Shown piece by piece: positions 1 through 6,173 of a DNA stretch of 8,747 bases. A program made the position numbers and the translations under genes. Location of the stretch: the NCBI GenBank assembly GCA_038203875.1, contig JBBRDN010000199.1:1-8747 (forward strand), read 5' to 3'. Below the pieces are notes generated by a model, which searched no databases, was not told the origin of the DNA, and saw only the letters and a program-made list of their open reading frames with translations. Numbering within the stretch: the stretch's first letter is position 1; every line of letters starts with the position of its first letter. Origin of the DNA: CANJSG01 sp038203875 (GTDB lineage Bacteria > Verrucomicrobiota > Verrucomicrobiia > Limisphaerales > CANJSG01).

Positions 1-1155
1 GGCGAGGGCAGGGAGTTCGAGCTGGGCGCCACGCTCAAGTCGCTCGAAGCGCACCGCAAACATCTCCAGATCCTCGGCGGCCTCGACCACCGCGCCGCGG
101 AGGGCGGAGCGGATGGCGGCGGCGACCACGCGCGCGGCAACGGCGTGTTCCTCACCGGCGTGCGCCTCAAGAAAAGCGCGACCGACTTGCGCGCCGGCGT
201 CTCGATCGACCAGGCCATGGCCCGCGAAGTCGGCCATCTCACCCGTTTCGCCTCGCTCGAACTGACCTGCGACGCCGGCCGTTATTCCGGCGCCTGCGAC
301 TCCGGATACGCCTGCGCCTACCAGCACAATCTTTCGTGGAGTTCCCCGTCCACTCCCGTCGCGGCCGAAGTGAATCCGCGAATGGTCTTCGAGCGGCTCT
401 TCGGCACCGGCGCCGCCTCCGACCGCGCCGCGAGCCTCCAGCTCCGTCGCCAGGAACAACGCTCCGTCTTGGACTTCGTTCTGGAAGACGCGCGCGGGAT
501 GGAACGCCGTCTCGATGCCGGCGACCGCGGCAAGCTGGACCAGTATCTGACCGGCATCCGCGAGATCGAGACCCGCATCCAGAAGGCCGAGAAGTTCGGC
601 GCGGCCAAGGATCCCGGCATCGACACGCCTGCAGGCATCCCCAGCGACTACGGCCAGCACATCCAGCTCATGTATGAGATGATGGTGCTCGCCTTCCAGA
701 CCGACTCCACCCGCGTGGCCACGATGCTTCTCGCGCATGATGGCAGCAACCGCTCCTTCGCCGACCTGGGAGTCCCCGAGGGCCACCACGACCTTTCGCA
801 CCATCAGAACGACGCGGCGAAGATCCAGAAGATCGCCTCCATCGACCAATGGTATGTGAAGCAGTTCGCCAAATTCCTGGAGAAACTGGACGCGACCAAG
901 GACGTCGACGGCCAGTCGCTCCTGCACAACTCGATGATCGTCTATGGCGGCGGCAACGCGGATGCCAATCGGCACACCCACACCAACCTCCCCATCGTCC
1001 TCGCCGGCGGCGGTGGCGGAACCCTGGCCTCGGGCCGCTACGTCAACCACGGTTCCAAGCCGACCTCGAACCTCTTCCTCAGCCTGGCCGACCGCATGGG
1101 AGCGAAGAGCCTGGAACGCTTCGGCGACTCGACGGGACGACTCGGCGACGTTTGA
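1..1155 (+). CDS. DUF1552 domain-containing protein, C-terminal part (5' end outside window)
   Basis: The reading frame is open from base 1 and gives 384 residues before a TGA stop, so the true start lies upstream; the GTG at 145 is internal. The match to DUF1552 is by recalled motifs: FELGATLKSL near residue 6, LGGLDH near 35, GDHARG near 43, FLTG near 50, RAGVSIDQ near 66, SLELTCD near 86, the GACDSGYACAY stretch near 98 and NPRMVFERLFG near 126. Family members are usually about 430-480 residues and often begin with a Tat-type export signal, so roughly 50-100 residues are probably missing. The biochemical role is unknown. In Planctomycetota, Verrucomicrobiota and myxobacteria these genes usually sit next to a DUF1592/DUF1588/DUF1585 cytochrome-c-type protein. 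No such partner lies downstream here, so it would be expected upstream of the window. Family assignment is firm; function is not. Confidence 0.9.
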   Translation, partial: GEGREFELGATLKSLEAHRKHLQILGGLDHRAAEGGADGGGDHARGNGVFLTGVRLKKSATDLRAGVSIDQAMAREVGHLTRFASLELTCDAGRYSGACDSGYACAYQHNLSWSSPSTPVAAEVNPRMVFERLFGTGAASDRAASLQLRRQEQRSVLDFVLEDARGMERRLDAGDRGKLDQYLTGIREIETRIQKAEKFGAAKDPGIDTPAGIPSDYGQHIQLMYEMMVLAFQTDSTRVATMLLAHDGSNRSFADLGVPEGHHDLSHHQNDAAKIQKIASIDQWYVKQFAKFLEKLDATKDVDGQSLLHNSMIVYGGGNADANRHTHTNLPIVLAGGGGGTLASGRYVNHGSKPTSNLFLSLADRMGAKSLERFGDSTGRLGDV

Positions 1156-1166
1156 TCGACGAGCCG

Positions 1167-1181
1167 GTGGCTTTTCGCCAC
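1167..1181 (+). other. small hairpin after the DUF1552 gene, possible weak terminator
   Basis: GTGGC (1167-1171) and GCCAC (1177-1181) form a perfect 5-bp stem with a TTTTC loop; G1166 and T1182 can add a wobble pair. It starts 12 bases after the DUF1552 stop. Only a poor T-rich stretch follows (TTCGTT), so it may be a weak terminator, an mRNA 3'-end stabiliser or chance in GC-rich DNA. Confidence 0.25.
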
Positions 1182-1219
1182 TTCGTTGCCCGCCCTGTGG
1201 GCCAAGCTGCGGGACATTC

Positions 1220-1600
1220 ATGAACGCGGAGTTTGAATCCATCTTCGCCCGGCTGCGGGCGATCCTGCAGCGGCACACGGGCGCGTTGACCGTCACGGCC
1301 GACGAGGCCGGCCACTTTTGCGTCGCGGTCCCGTTTAACCCGAAGCTGAAGAAGGGATTTCCCGCCGCATGGGTGAAGATCGACAAGGGCTATGTCAGCT
1401 ACCACTTCATGCCTGTCTACATGTTTCCGAAACTGCGCGACGGGCTGACCGGGAAATTGCAGTCTCGGATGCAGGGCAAGTCCTGCTTCAACTTCAAGGC
1501 CTTGGACGAACCGTTGTTTGAGGAGCTGGAGGCGTTGACGGAACGGGGATTCGAGCTGGCCCGCAAATCCGGCTTCGGACCTGAACGCCCTGCTCGTTGA
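1220..1600 (+). CDS. conserved hypothetical protein, 126 aa
   Basis: A 126-residue soluble protein with no signal peptide or membrane segment. The ATG at 1220 was chosen because similarity-like sequence begins there (MNAEFESIF); the frame is open further upstream but that part runs through the DUF1552 gene. No clear Shine-Dalgarno is seen. The central block has two motifs I associate with a widespread small bacterial family without an assigned function: AWVKI followed by YVSYHFMPVYMFPKL (residues 50-72), then RMQGKSCFNFK (83-93). The C-terminus is a predicted helix (LFEELEALTERGFELARKSG). The fold resembles small alpha/beta proteins related to the YdhG/DUF1801 group, but this is only an impression. 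It lies 64 bp after the DUF1552 gene and 111 bp before guaB on the same strand. No function is proposed. Confidence 0.75.
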   Translation: MNAEFESIFARLRAILQRHTGALTVTADEAGHFCVAVPFNPKLKKGFPAAWVKIDKGYVSYHFMPVYMFPKLRDGLTGKLQSRMQGKSCFNFKALDEPLFEELEALTERGFELARKSGFGPERPAR

Positions 1601-1625
1601 TCTCTGTCCGTGCTTTCGTTTAGTG

Positions 1626-1662
1626 GACACCGGGCGAGCGACATGGGTCGGTGCCTGGTGTC
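1626..1662 (+). promoter_or_regulatory. hairpin 1 of the guaB leader
   Basis: GACACCGGGC (1626-1635) pairs with GCCTGGTGTC (1653-1662) as a 10-bp stem with one G-U wobble. Inside it, CGAC (1639-1642) pairs with GTCG (1647-1650) around an ATGG loop. Together they make one long imperfect hairpin in the 111-bp gap before guaB. No T-run follows, so it is not itself a terminator. It does not match the purine riboswitch consensus as I recall it. Possible roles are an upstream regulatory stem of an attenuator, or an RNA 3'-end stabiliser for the preceding gene. Confidence 0.45.
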
Positions 1663-1685
1663 ATTCCGATTCCCTCTTGCCTGAC

Positions 1686-1709
1686 ATGGCGGCCGTCCGT
1701 CATTTTTTT
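1686..1709 (+). terminator. intrinsic-terminator-like hairpin touching the guaB start codon
   Basis: ATGGCGG (1686-1692) pairs with CCGTCAT (1697-1703) with one G-U wobble and a 4-base CCGT loop. Seven Ts (1703-1709) follow at once. The guaB ATG is at 1712, two bases past the T-run. It may end transcription from 1220-1600, or act as an attenuator that must be overridden for guaB to be expressed. The short stem suggests moderate strength. Confidence 0.5.
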
Positions 1710-1711
1710 GC

Positions 1712-3277
1712 ATGGCAGCGACCTCCAAGCCGAACGCAGTTGACTCCGAGTTCTACCTCAACGCCGACGCCTTCTTTCCGGCGCACCGCGGCACCGCCCT
1801 GACCTACGACGACGTCACCCTGGCCTCGCAGTATTCCGACATCCTGCCGCGCGACACCCAGCTCGAGTCGCCGCTCACCGAAGGCCTTCAGCTGAACATT
1901 CCCGTCATCTCGGCCGACATGGACACCGTGACGGAATCCCGCATGGCCATCGCCATGGCGTTGAACGGCGCGCTTGGCCTGATCCACTACAACATGGCCG
2001 AGAAGGAGCAGCTCTCCGAGGTCAGCCGCGTGAAGAACCATGTCCACGGCCTCATCCAGGAACCCATCAAGGTCGCTCCCGACCAGCTCATCGGCGACGT
2101 GCTCGAGATGGTCGAGAAGCGGAAGTTCGAGTTCCGCACCTTCCCCGTCGTCGATGCCGATGGCAAACTCTGCGGCCTGCTGCCCGGCCATGTGGTGAAG
2201 CTGCGCTACGCCAAACGCACCGTTGCCGAGGCCCTCACGCCCCGCGACCAGATCCACACGCTCCGCAAGAAGGACCTCGGCTCCAACCCGATTTCGAAGG
2301 CCGACAAGTTCTTCACCGACCATCCCGGGATCCACAAGCTCCTCGTCGTCGACGACGCCGACCAGCTCCACGGCCTCTTCACCATGAGCGACGTGGAACG
2401 GATCACCCAGGAGAAGCGCGCCCAGTTCAAGCCCGCGCGCGACGCGAAGTTCCGCCTCATCTGCGGCGCCGCCGTGTCCGCCACGCGCAACGCCTTCGGT
2501 GAACTCGACCGCGACAAGATTCTTGCCCACATCGGCGGACTGGTGGAACGCGGTGTCGATGTCGTCGCCGTCTCCACGGCGCATGGCTTCAGCAAGGGCG
2601 TCGGCGAAACCGTCCGCATGATCCGCGACGCCTATCCGAAGCTCCCGATCATCGCGGGCAACGTCACCAGCGCTGCCGGCGTCGAGTTCCTTGCCGATGC
2701 CGGTGCCAGCACCATCAAGGTCGGGCAGGGGCCCGGCTCCATCTGCACCACCCGCGTCGTCGCGGGCGTCGGCATTCCGCAGCTCACCGCGCTCTACGTC
2801 TGCTCCAAGGCCGCGTCGAAGAAGGGCGTCTCCATCATCGCCGACGGCGGCATCACCAAGTCCGGCGACATCGTGAAGGCCCTCACGCTCGCGGGCTCCG
2901 TCATCTGCGGCGGCATGTTGGCCGGCTGCCCCGAGGCGCCCGGACAGGTCATGGAAATCAGCGGCAAGCTCTACAAGCAGTATCGCGGCATGGGCAGCAT
3001 CGCCGCGATGAAGGCCGGTTCCGCGGCGCGTTATGGCCACACGAAGGAAGCCACACAGAAGGTGGCGGCCGAAGGCGTGGAAGCGCTCAAGGAAGTGAGC
3101 CCCAGCGTCGACACGATCCTCACCCAGATGATCGGCGGCATCCAGAGCGGCATGGGCTACCTCGGCGCGGCCAACCTCGGACAACTCCGCGACAAGGCCC
3201 GCTACATCCGCGTCAGCTCCGCCGGCATGAAGGAGGCGTCGCCCCACGACGTGATCGAAGTGAAGGCCAGCGCGTAA
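1712..3277 (+). CDS. guaB: inosine-5'-monophosphate dehydrogenase (IMPDH)
   Basis: Oxidises IMP to XMP with NAD+, the rate-limiting step of guanine nucleotide synthesis in the cytoplasm. The product is 521 residues, longer than the usual 485-490, mainly through about 28 extra residues before the ALTYDDV motif (29-35). Visible landmarks: DTVTESRMAIAMA (71-83), two CBS domains (about 112-168 and 175-232) inserted in the TIM barrel, AGNVTSAAG (315-323), the catalytic loop GQGPGSICTTR (338-348) with nucleophile Cys345, IADGGI with IMP-binding Asp378, GGMLAG (400-405), the flap YRGMGS and the Arg440-Tyr441 dyad that activates water. The CBS pair and RY dyad favour IMPDH over GMP reductase. Odd point: where IMPDHs normally have Asp before the (S/T)xHGxS motif at the NAD site, the sequence reads VSTAHGFS, giving Ser288. 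The ATG at 1712 is the only usable start upstream of the core. It has no Shine-Dalgarno; its upstream bases are a terminator-like hairpin and T-run. guaA is not adjacent. Confidence 0.95.
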   Translation: MAATSKPNAVDSEFYLNADAFFPAHRGTALTYDDVTLASQYSDILPRDTQLESPLTEGLQLNIPVISADMDTVTESRMAIAMALNGALGLIHYNMAEKEQLSEVSRVKNHVHGLIQEPIKVAPDQLIGDVLEMVEKRKFEFRTFPVVDADGKLCGLLPGHVVKLRYAKRTVAEALTPRDQIHTLRKKDLGSNPISKADKFFTDHPGIHKLLVVDDADQLHGLFTMSDVERITQEKRAQFKPARDAKFRLICGAAVSATRNAFGELDRDKILAHIGGLVERGVDVVAVSTAHGFSKGVGETVRMIRDAYPKLPIIAGNVTSAAGVEFLADAGASTIKVGQGPGSICTTRVVAGVGIPQLTALYVCSKAASKKGVSIIADGGITKSGDIVKALTLAGSVICGGMLAGCPEAPGQVMEISGKLYKQYRGMGSIAAMKAGSAARYGHTKEATQKVAAEGVEALKEVSPSVDTILTQMIGGIQSGMGYLGAANLGQLRDKARYIRVSSAGMKEASPHDVIEVKASA

Positions 3278-3278
3278 G

Positions 3279-3308
3279 GCGAAGGTTTGCCCGCGAAGGA
3301 ACGCGAAG
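3279..3308. repeat. three GCGAAG hexamers after guaB
   Basis: GCGAAG occurs at 3279-3284, 3293-3298 and 3303-3308 in the noncoding stretch after the guaB stop. The last two lie in CGCG-AAGGAA-CGCG, which can form a 4-bp stem followed by AAGATTTT, a weak terminator candidate. The rest of 3309-3431 holds a 10-bp palindrome CCAGCGCTGG but no clear promoter that I can see. Similar GCGAAG-rich noncoding repeats are familiar to me from GC-rich bacterial genomes, but one occurrence does not prove a dispersed repeat. Confidence 0.25.
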
Positions 3309-3431
3309 ATTTTCTCGTGGTGGGGCAACGCCTCCCTGCGAACCAGCGCTGGCTGTTGTCCGCGCATACGAAGAGTGAGTGCCTTCAATCGTATGGCTGA
3401 CAAGCCGCCCGCCTGGCTCCAGTCTCAAACA

Positions 3432-5174
3432 ATGTTGCACGGCGGTAGGAGGTCGGTCGCCATCCTGATTCTGATTTTGGGTAGCCTCTCAGTTTGGGCG
3501 GACGGCAAGGTGTTCCGTCAGGTAGAGATGGCGACGGGTCCGGTGACCATTCCCGACCAGCGGGCGTTGATCTGCTGGAGCAACGGTGTGGAACGGCTGG
3601 TGATCGAGACCTCCTTCCAAGGCTCCGGCTCCAACTTTGCCTGGGTCGTGCCTGTGCCCGCACCGCCCCAGATCGAGGAGGCTCCGCCGGGACTTTTCCC
3701 GACCCTCGAGTATCTCTTCCGTCCATCGATCCGCCAGGTGGAGCCGCTGTGGCCGTTGGCGGGGTTGTTGGTGATCTTGATCGCTTGGTTCATCAAACGG
3801 CCACCCTTGAAGCGGGGTTCTAGCTGGGCGGGTATCGGGTTGGCAGCGGCTTTGTCTCTTTTTCTAGGGCCGGAGCTTCGGGTTCTTGCACTCGCGATCG
3901 CCCCTCTCTCGATGCTGGCAATCTCCTTGCGGGCGAATACGGGCAAACTGCCGTCTCGTGCCGTTGATGCCCTGGTGGTTTTTCTGATCGTCGGGATTGC
4001 TGCCGGCCTTCTTCTGCCGGCGCTGGGCACGGCCAGCGTGAGCGGTGTAGCGGATGTGCCGCAATCAAAGGTCACGTTGATCAATCGCGTCCGCACCGCT
4101 TCCTACGACGCCACCGTCGTCCGAGCCTCCGAGCCGGAGGTGTTGATGGCTTGGCTCCGCACCAATCGCTTCGACGCGTCCGAGGCGATCCGTCCCGTTC
4201 TGGCCGACTACATCCGGTCCAACTGGGTCTTTGTCGCCACGAGGATGCATACGCCGCCCGCCGTGGGAACTTTCCGGACGCCGCCGCTGTCGTTCACGTT
4301 CCCATCGGTCCGTCCTGTGTATCCGATGAAGCTGACGGGCGTGGCCGCGACGAATCTTTCCGTCGAACTGTTCGTCTTCGGCCCACAAAGCGCCGAAGCT
4401 CCAGGATGGGAAGCGGTCCGAACAGGAAGCCCCATCATGGACGAAGGGCCGAACCGGGAGGCGGTGGTCCTTCGGCGTCCCAAGTATGAACTTAGGATTG
4501 GCCATCCGTATCTCCAGGAGCGGTTGCCCGCTTCCTCCTTTGCCACCCAGCTGAGAGCCACGCTGAAACCGGGGCAGATGACCGACGACATCTGGCTGGA
4601 TTGGAGAAACGGTGGGACTTCTGGAGCGGAACGTTTCAGCCATCGCACCGCTGCGATCTGGGCGGCGAATTGGGCGGCACTTTTCTTCCTACTCTTCTCC
4701 TACCTTGGCTGGCTGGGCCCCGATCTGCTCGCCAAGGTCGGTATTGGACGGCGGATGTGGTCGTTGATCGCGGCCGTGGCGACGTTGGGAATCTGGGGAT
4801 GGATCTATGCGGGCATTCCGAGCGTGCCCAGCGTGGTTGGCAGTGCCAGACGACTCGGATGGGGATCAAAATTTACCAACCACTATGCGCGCAACCACTA
4901 CGGGCACCAGCTCGACAGCTTGTTGGCCGATGGCCAACCAATCTCACTTTCCCGATTGAGGGCTCGATTGATCACCGACGGTTCCCCGGCTGAAATCATG
5001 CCGCGTCCGGACAATGCGGCACTCAACCAATTCACCGGAGAACCAATCCGCGAAGAAGATTCACCCGGCAACTTTGTGATCCTTCCTGCGGGCGAAGGTA
5101 GGCATCAGCTTTTCTGGCATGACGCCATTGGTCGACGGCACGAGGCGGGCGAAGAGTTCAGAAGCAAACCGTGA
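3432..5174 (+). CDS. exported/membrane protein with a split DUF2330 domain
   Basis: A 580-residue membrane protein of unknown function. From ATG 3432 it begins with a good signal sequence: short basic n-region (LHGGRR), hydrophobic core SVAILILILGSLSV, and likely cleavage after WA near residue 23. In-frame GTG 3375 and ATG 3393 are alternative starts that would give a long n-region; none has a clear ribosome site. Residues about 26-97 match the front of DUF2330 (VTIPDQRALICWSN, then FAWVVPVPAPP). Three or four hydrophobic segments follow (about 107-121, 133-165, 179-201). The second part of the DUF2330 pattern resumes at about 212-386 (YDATVVRASEPEVLMAWL, NWVFVATRM, FPSVRPVYPMKLTG). Two more membrane segments lie near 409-428 and 441-461. 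The C-terminal tail (NQFTGEPIREEDSPGNFVI) resembles the end of pseudopilin-like extracytoplasmic domains, by impression only. It converges on the minus-strand operon, 7 bp apart. Family call is good; start and topology are uncertain. Confidence 0.8.
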   Translation: MLHGGRRSVAILILILGSLSVWADGKVFRQVEMATGPVTIPDQRALICWSNGVERLVIETSFQGSGSNFAWVVPVPAPPQIEEAPPGLFPTLEYLFRPSIRQVEPLWPLAGLLVILIAWFIKRPPLKRGSSWAGIGLAAALSLFLGPELRVLALAIAPLSMLAISLRANTGKLPSRAVDALVVFLIVGIAAGLLLPALGTASVSGVADVPQSKVTLINRVRTASYDATVVRASEPEVLMAWLRTNRFDASEAIRPVLADYIRSNWVFVATRMHTPPAVGTFRTPPLSFTFPSVRPVYPMKLTGVAATNLSVELFVFGPQSAEAPGWEAVRTGSPIMDEGPNREAVVLRRPKYELRIGHPYLQERLPASSFATQLRATLKPGQMTDDIWLDWRNGGTSGAERFSHRTAAIWAANWAALFFLLFSYLGWLGPDLLAKVGIGRRMWSLIAAVATLGIWGWIYAGIPSVPSVVGSARRLGWGSKFTNHYARNHYGHQLDSLLADGQPISLSRLRARLITDGSPAEIMPRPDNAALNQFTGEPIREEDSPGNFVILPAGEGRHQLFWHDAIGRRHEAGEEFRSKP

Positions 5175-5181
5175 GGCTCCT

Positions 5182-5406
5182 TCAATACTGATACGGCTCG
5201 TTCATCTGGCCGCATTGCGGGCACTTGGAGAGGTCCACGTCGGGGTCGTCGGTGTAGACGGACTGGCAGCGGCCGCAGCGGAAGATGTTGTCCTGTTTGG
5301 CCGCGGGGCGGAACCGGCGTCGCCGGGTCTCGGAGAAGACGTAGAGCCCGAGGATCGCGAGGAGCACGGCCGCGAGGTAGAAGAAGATGAGGCCTTCGTG
5401 CGTCAT
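5182..5406 (-). CDS. small membrane-anchored zinc-ribbon protein, 74 aa
   Basis: The 74-residue product starts MTHEGLIFFYLAAVLLAILG, a single membrane helix at about residues 7-24, followed by a basic stretch (ETRRRRFRPAAK) that should stay in the cytoplasm. It ends in a zinc ribbon with Cys44-x2-Cys47 and Cys62-x2-Cys65 separated by 14 residues. The frame extends upstream to 5916, but that part is a shadow of the TonB-like gene. ATG 5406 overlaps that gene's TGA in an ATGA junction, which fixes the start and implies translational coupling; no Shine-Dalgarno is seen. It is the last gene of the ExbB-ExbD-TonB-like operon. I do not recognise a named family. A small cytoplasmic zinc-binding domain tethered to the membrane next to a motor complex could be an assembly or regulatory subunit, which is inference. 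Confidence 0.75.
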   Translation of the reverse strand: MTHEGLIFFYLAAVLLAILGLYVFSETRRRRFRPAAKQDNIFRCGRCQSVYTDDPDVDLSKCPQCGQMNEPYQY

Positions 5407-6173
5407 GGCGTCGGCGTGGCGACCGGGGCCGCGGGCAGGGTGCGCCAACGGACAATGAACCGGCCGGATTGCCGGGACGTTCCAGTAGCTTCGGTGAAGT
5501 CCAGCTTCCATGCCTGCGTCATGGCGGATTCGTCTGCGGCGGCGAGGCCGGAGCTTTCCCAGAGCCGCACCGCCTGGACAACGCCGTCGGCATCGACCCA
5601 CAGATCGACGACGGAATCCTTGAGCAGCTCGATGCTTTCCCACGAAGGCGGCGTGGCGATCTCGCCATGGAGACGTTTGCGCAGGTCCGGCGTCAGCTCC
5701 CATTCGGTCCGGGGCCGCACGGGTTCGCTCGCGAGACGGGCTTGCGGCAGCAATTGGTCGACGGCCGGCTGGTAGCTGGCGACGAGCGCCGTGGGTTTGT
5801 TCGTGGGAAGTGTGACGGAGATGGCGCGGCCGAACGTCTCGAGATCCGGTTCCAGCCAGCGCGGTGGTTCCGTCCATTCTGTTTCGATGGTGCGGACTGG
5901 TGGCGATTGCAGCCAACCGACTGCGGAAAACCCGTGGACGCTGGGCTCGACGCCCCCGGCCGGATCGTCCAGCAGAAGCGCGGTGGCCAGGGCCGGGGCT
6001 TCCAGGGGGGAATTGATCCAGTGGAACACGGGGCCATCGGGCACAATCGCCGCGGGCGCGACAGTCTTCGCACCAAGCAGCCAGATGAGTCCGACGTGTC
6101 CGACCAGCAACACCGCGCCGAGGCCAGCCATGCGCTGGAGCGACCAGGTTTGGTTGGCGGGCGGGAGGTTCAC
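5403..6173 (-). CDS. TonB-like energy transducer
   Basis: A 256-residue protein with one N-terminal membrane helix (about 15-34) and a periplasmic remainder. The helix contains His26 (LLVGHVGLIWLL), in a place comparable to the conserved TonB membrane His; the Ser that normally sits four residues earlier is not present (Leu22). The C-terminal part (about 182-247) follows the TonB C-terminal pattern: a strand then DADGVVQAVRLWESSG, a DESAMTQAWKLDF helix and a last strand RFIVRWRTLP. The middle lacks the long Pro-Glu/Pro-Lys spacer of classic TonB and is about 140 residues of undefined sequence. The GTG start at 6173 overlaps the exbD stop as GTGA, making coupling likely; Met15 (6131) is an unlikely alternative because it would remove the n-region. 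Lying after ExbB and ExbD supports a role passing proton-motive force to outer-membrane partners. No transporter gene is in the window. Confidence 0.7.
   Translation of the reverse strand: MNLPPANQTWSLQRMAGLGAVLLVGHVGLIWLLGAKTVAPAAIVPDGPVFHWINSPLEAPALATALLLDDPAGGVEPSVHGFSAVGWLQSPPVRTIETEWTEPPRWLEPDLETFGRAISVTLPTNKPTALVASYQPAVDQLLPQARLASEPVRPRTEWELTPDLRKRLHGEIATPPSWESIELLKDSVVDLWVDADGVVQAVRLWESSGLAAADESAMTQAWKLDFTEATGTSRQSGRFIVRWRTLPAAPVATPTP

Noticed and set aside
145..1155. GTG at 145 as start of the DUF1552 gene
   Set aside because: Residues encoded from base 1 continue the DUF1552 pattern (LGGLDH, GDHARG) in the same frame, so the gene is cut by the window edge.
1597..1624. Possible guaB promoter TTGATC-16 bp-TTTAGT
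   Set aside because: Only 4 of 6 matches in each box, and transcription would begin inside hairpin 1, breaking the leader structure; too weak to list.
1601..1711. Purine riboswitch before guaB
   Set aside because: The two stems do not form the three-way junction with conserved loop sequences that I recall for purine aptamers.
1700..3403. 567-residue open frame antisense to guaB
   Set aside because: It mirrors the high-GC codon pattern of guaB, is dominated by Ala/Gly/Asp/Leu/Val with no recognisable domain, and guaB is unmistakable on the other strand.
5407..5916. Upstream extension of the zinc-ribbon frame to 5916
   Set aside because: It lies inside the TonB-like gene and is low-complexity Arg/Ala/Pro shadow sequence; the recognisable protein starts at ATG 5406.
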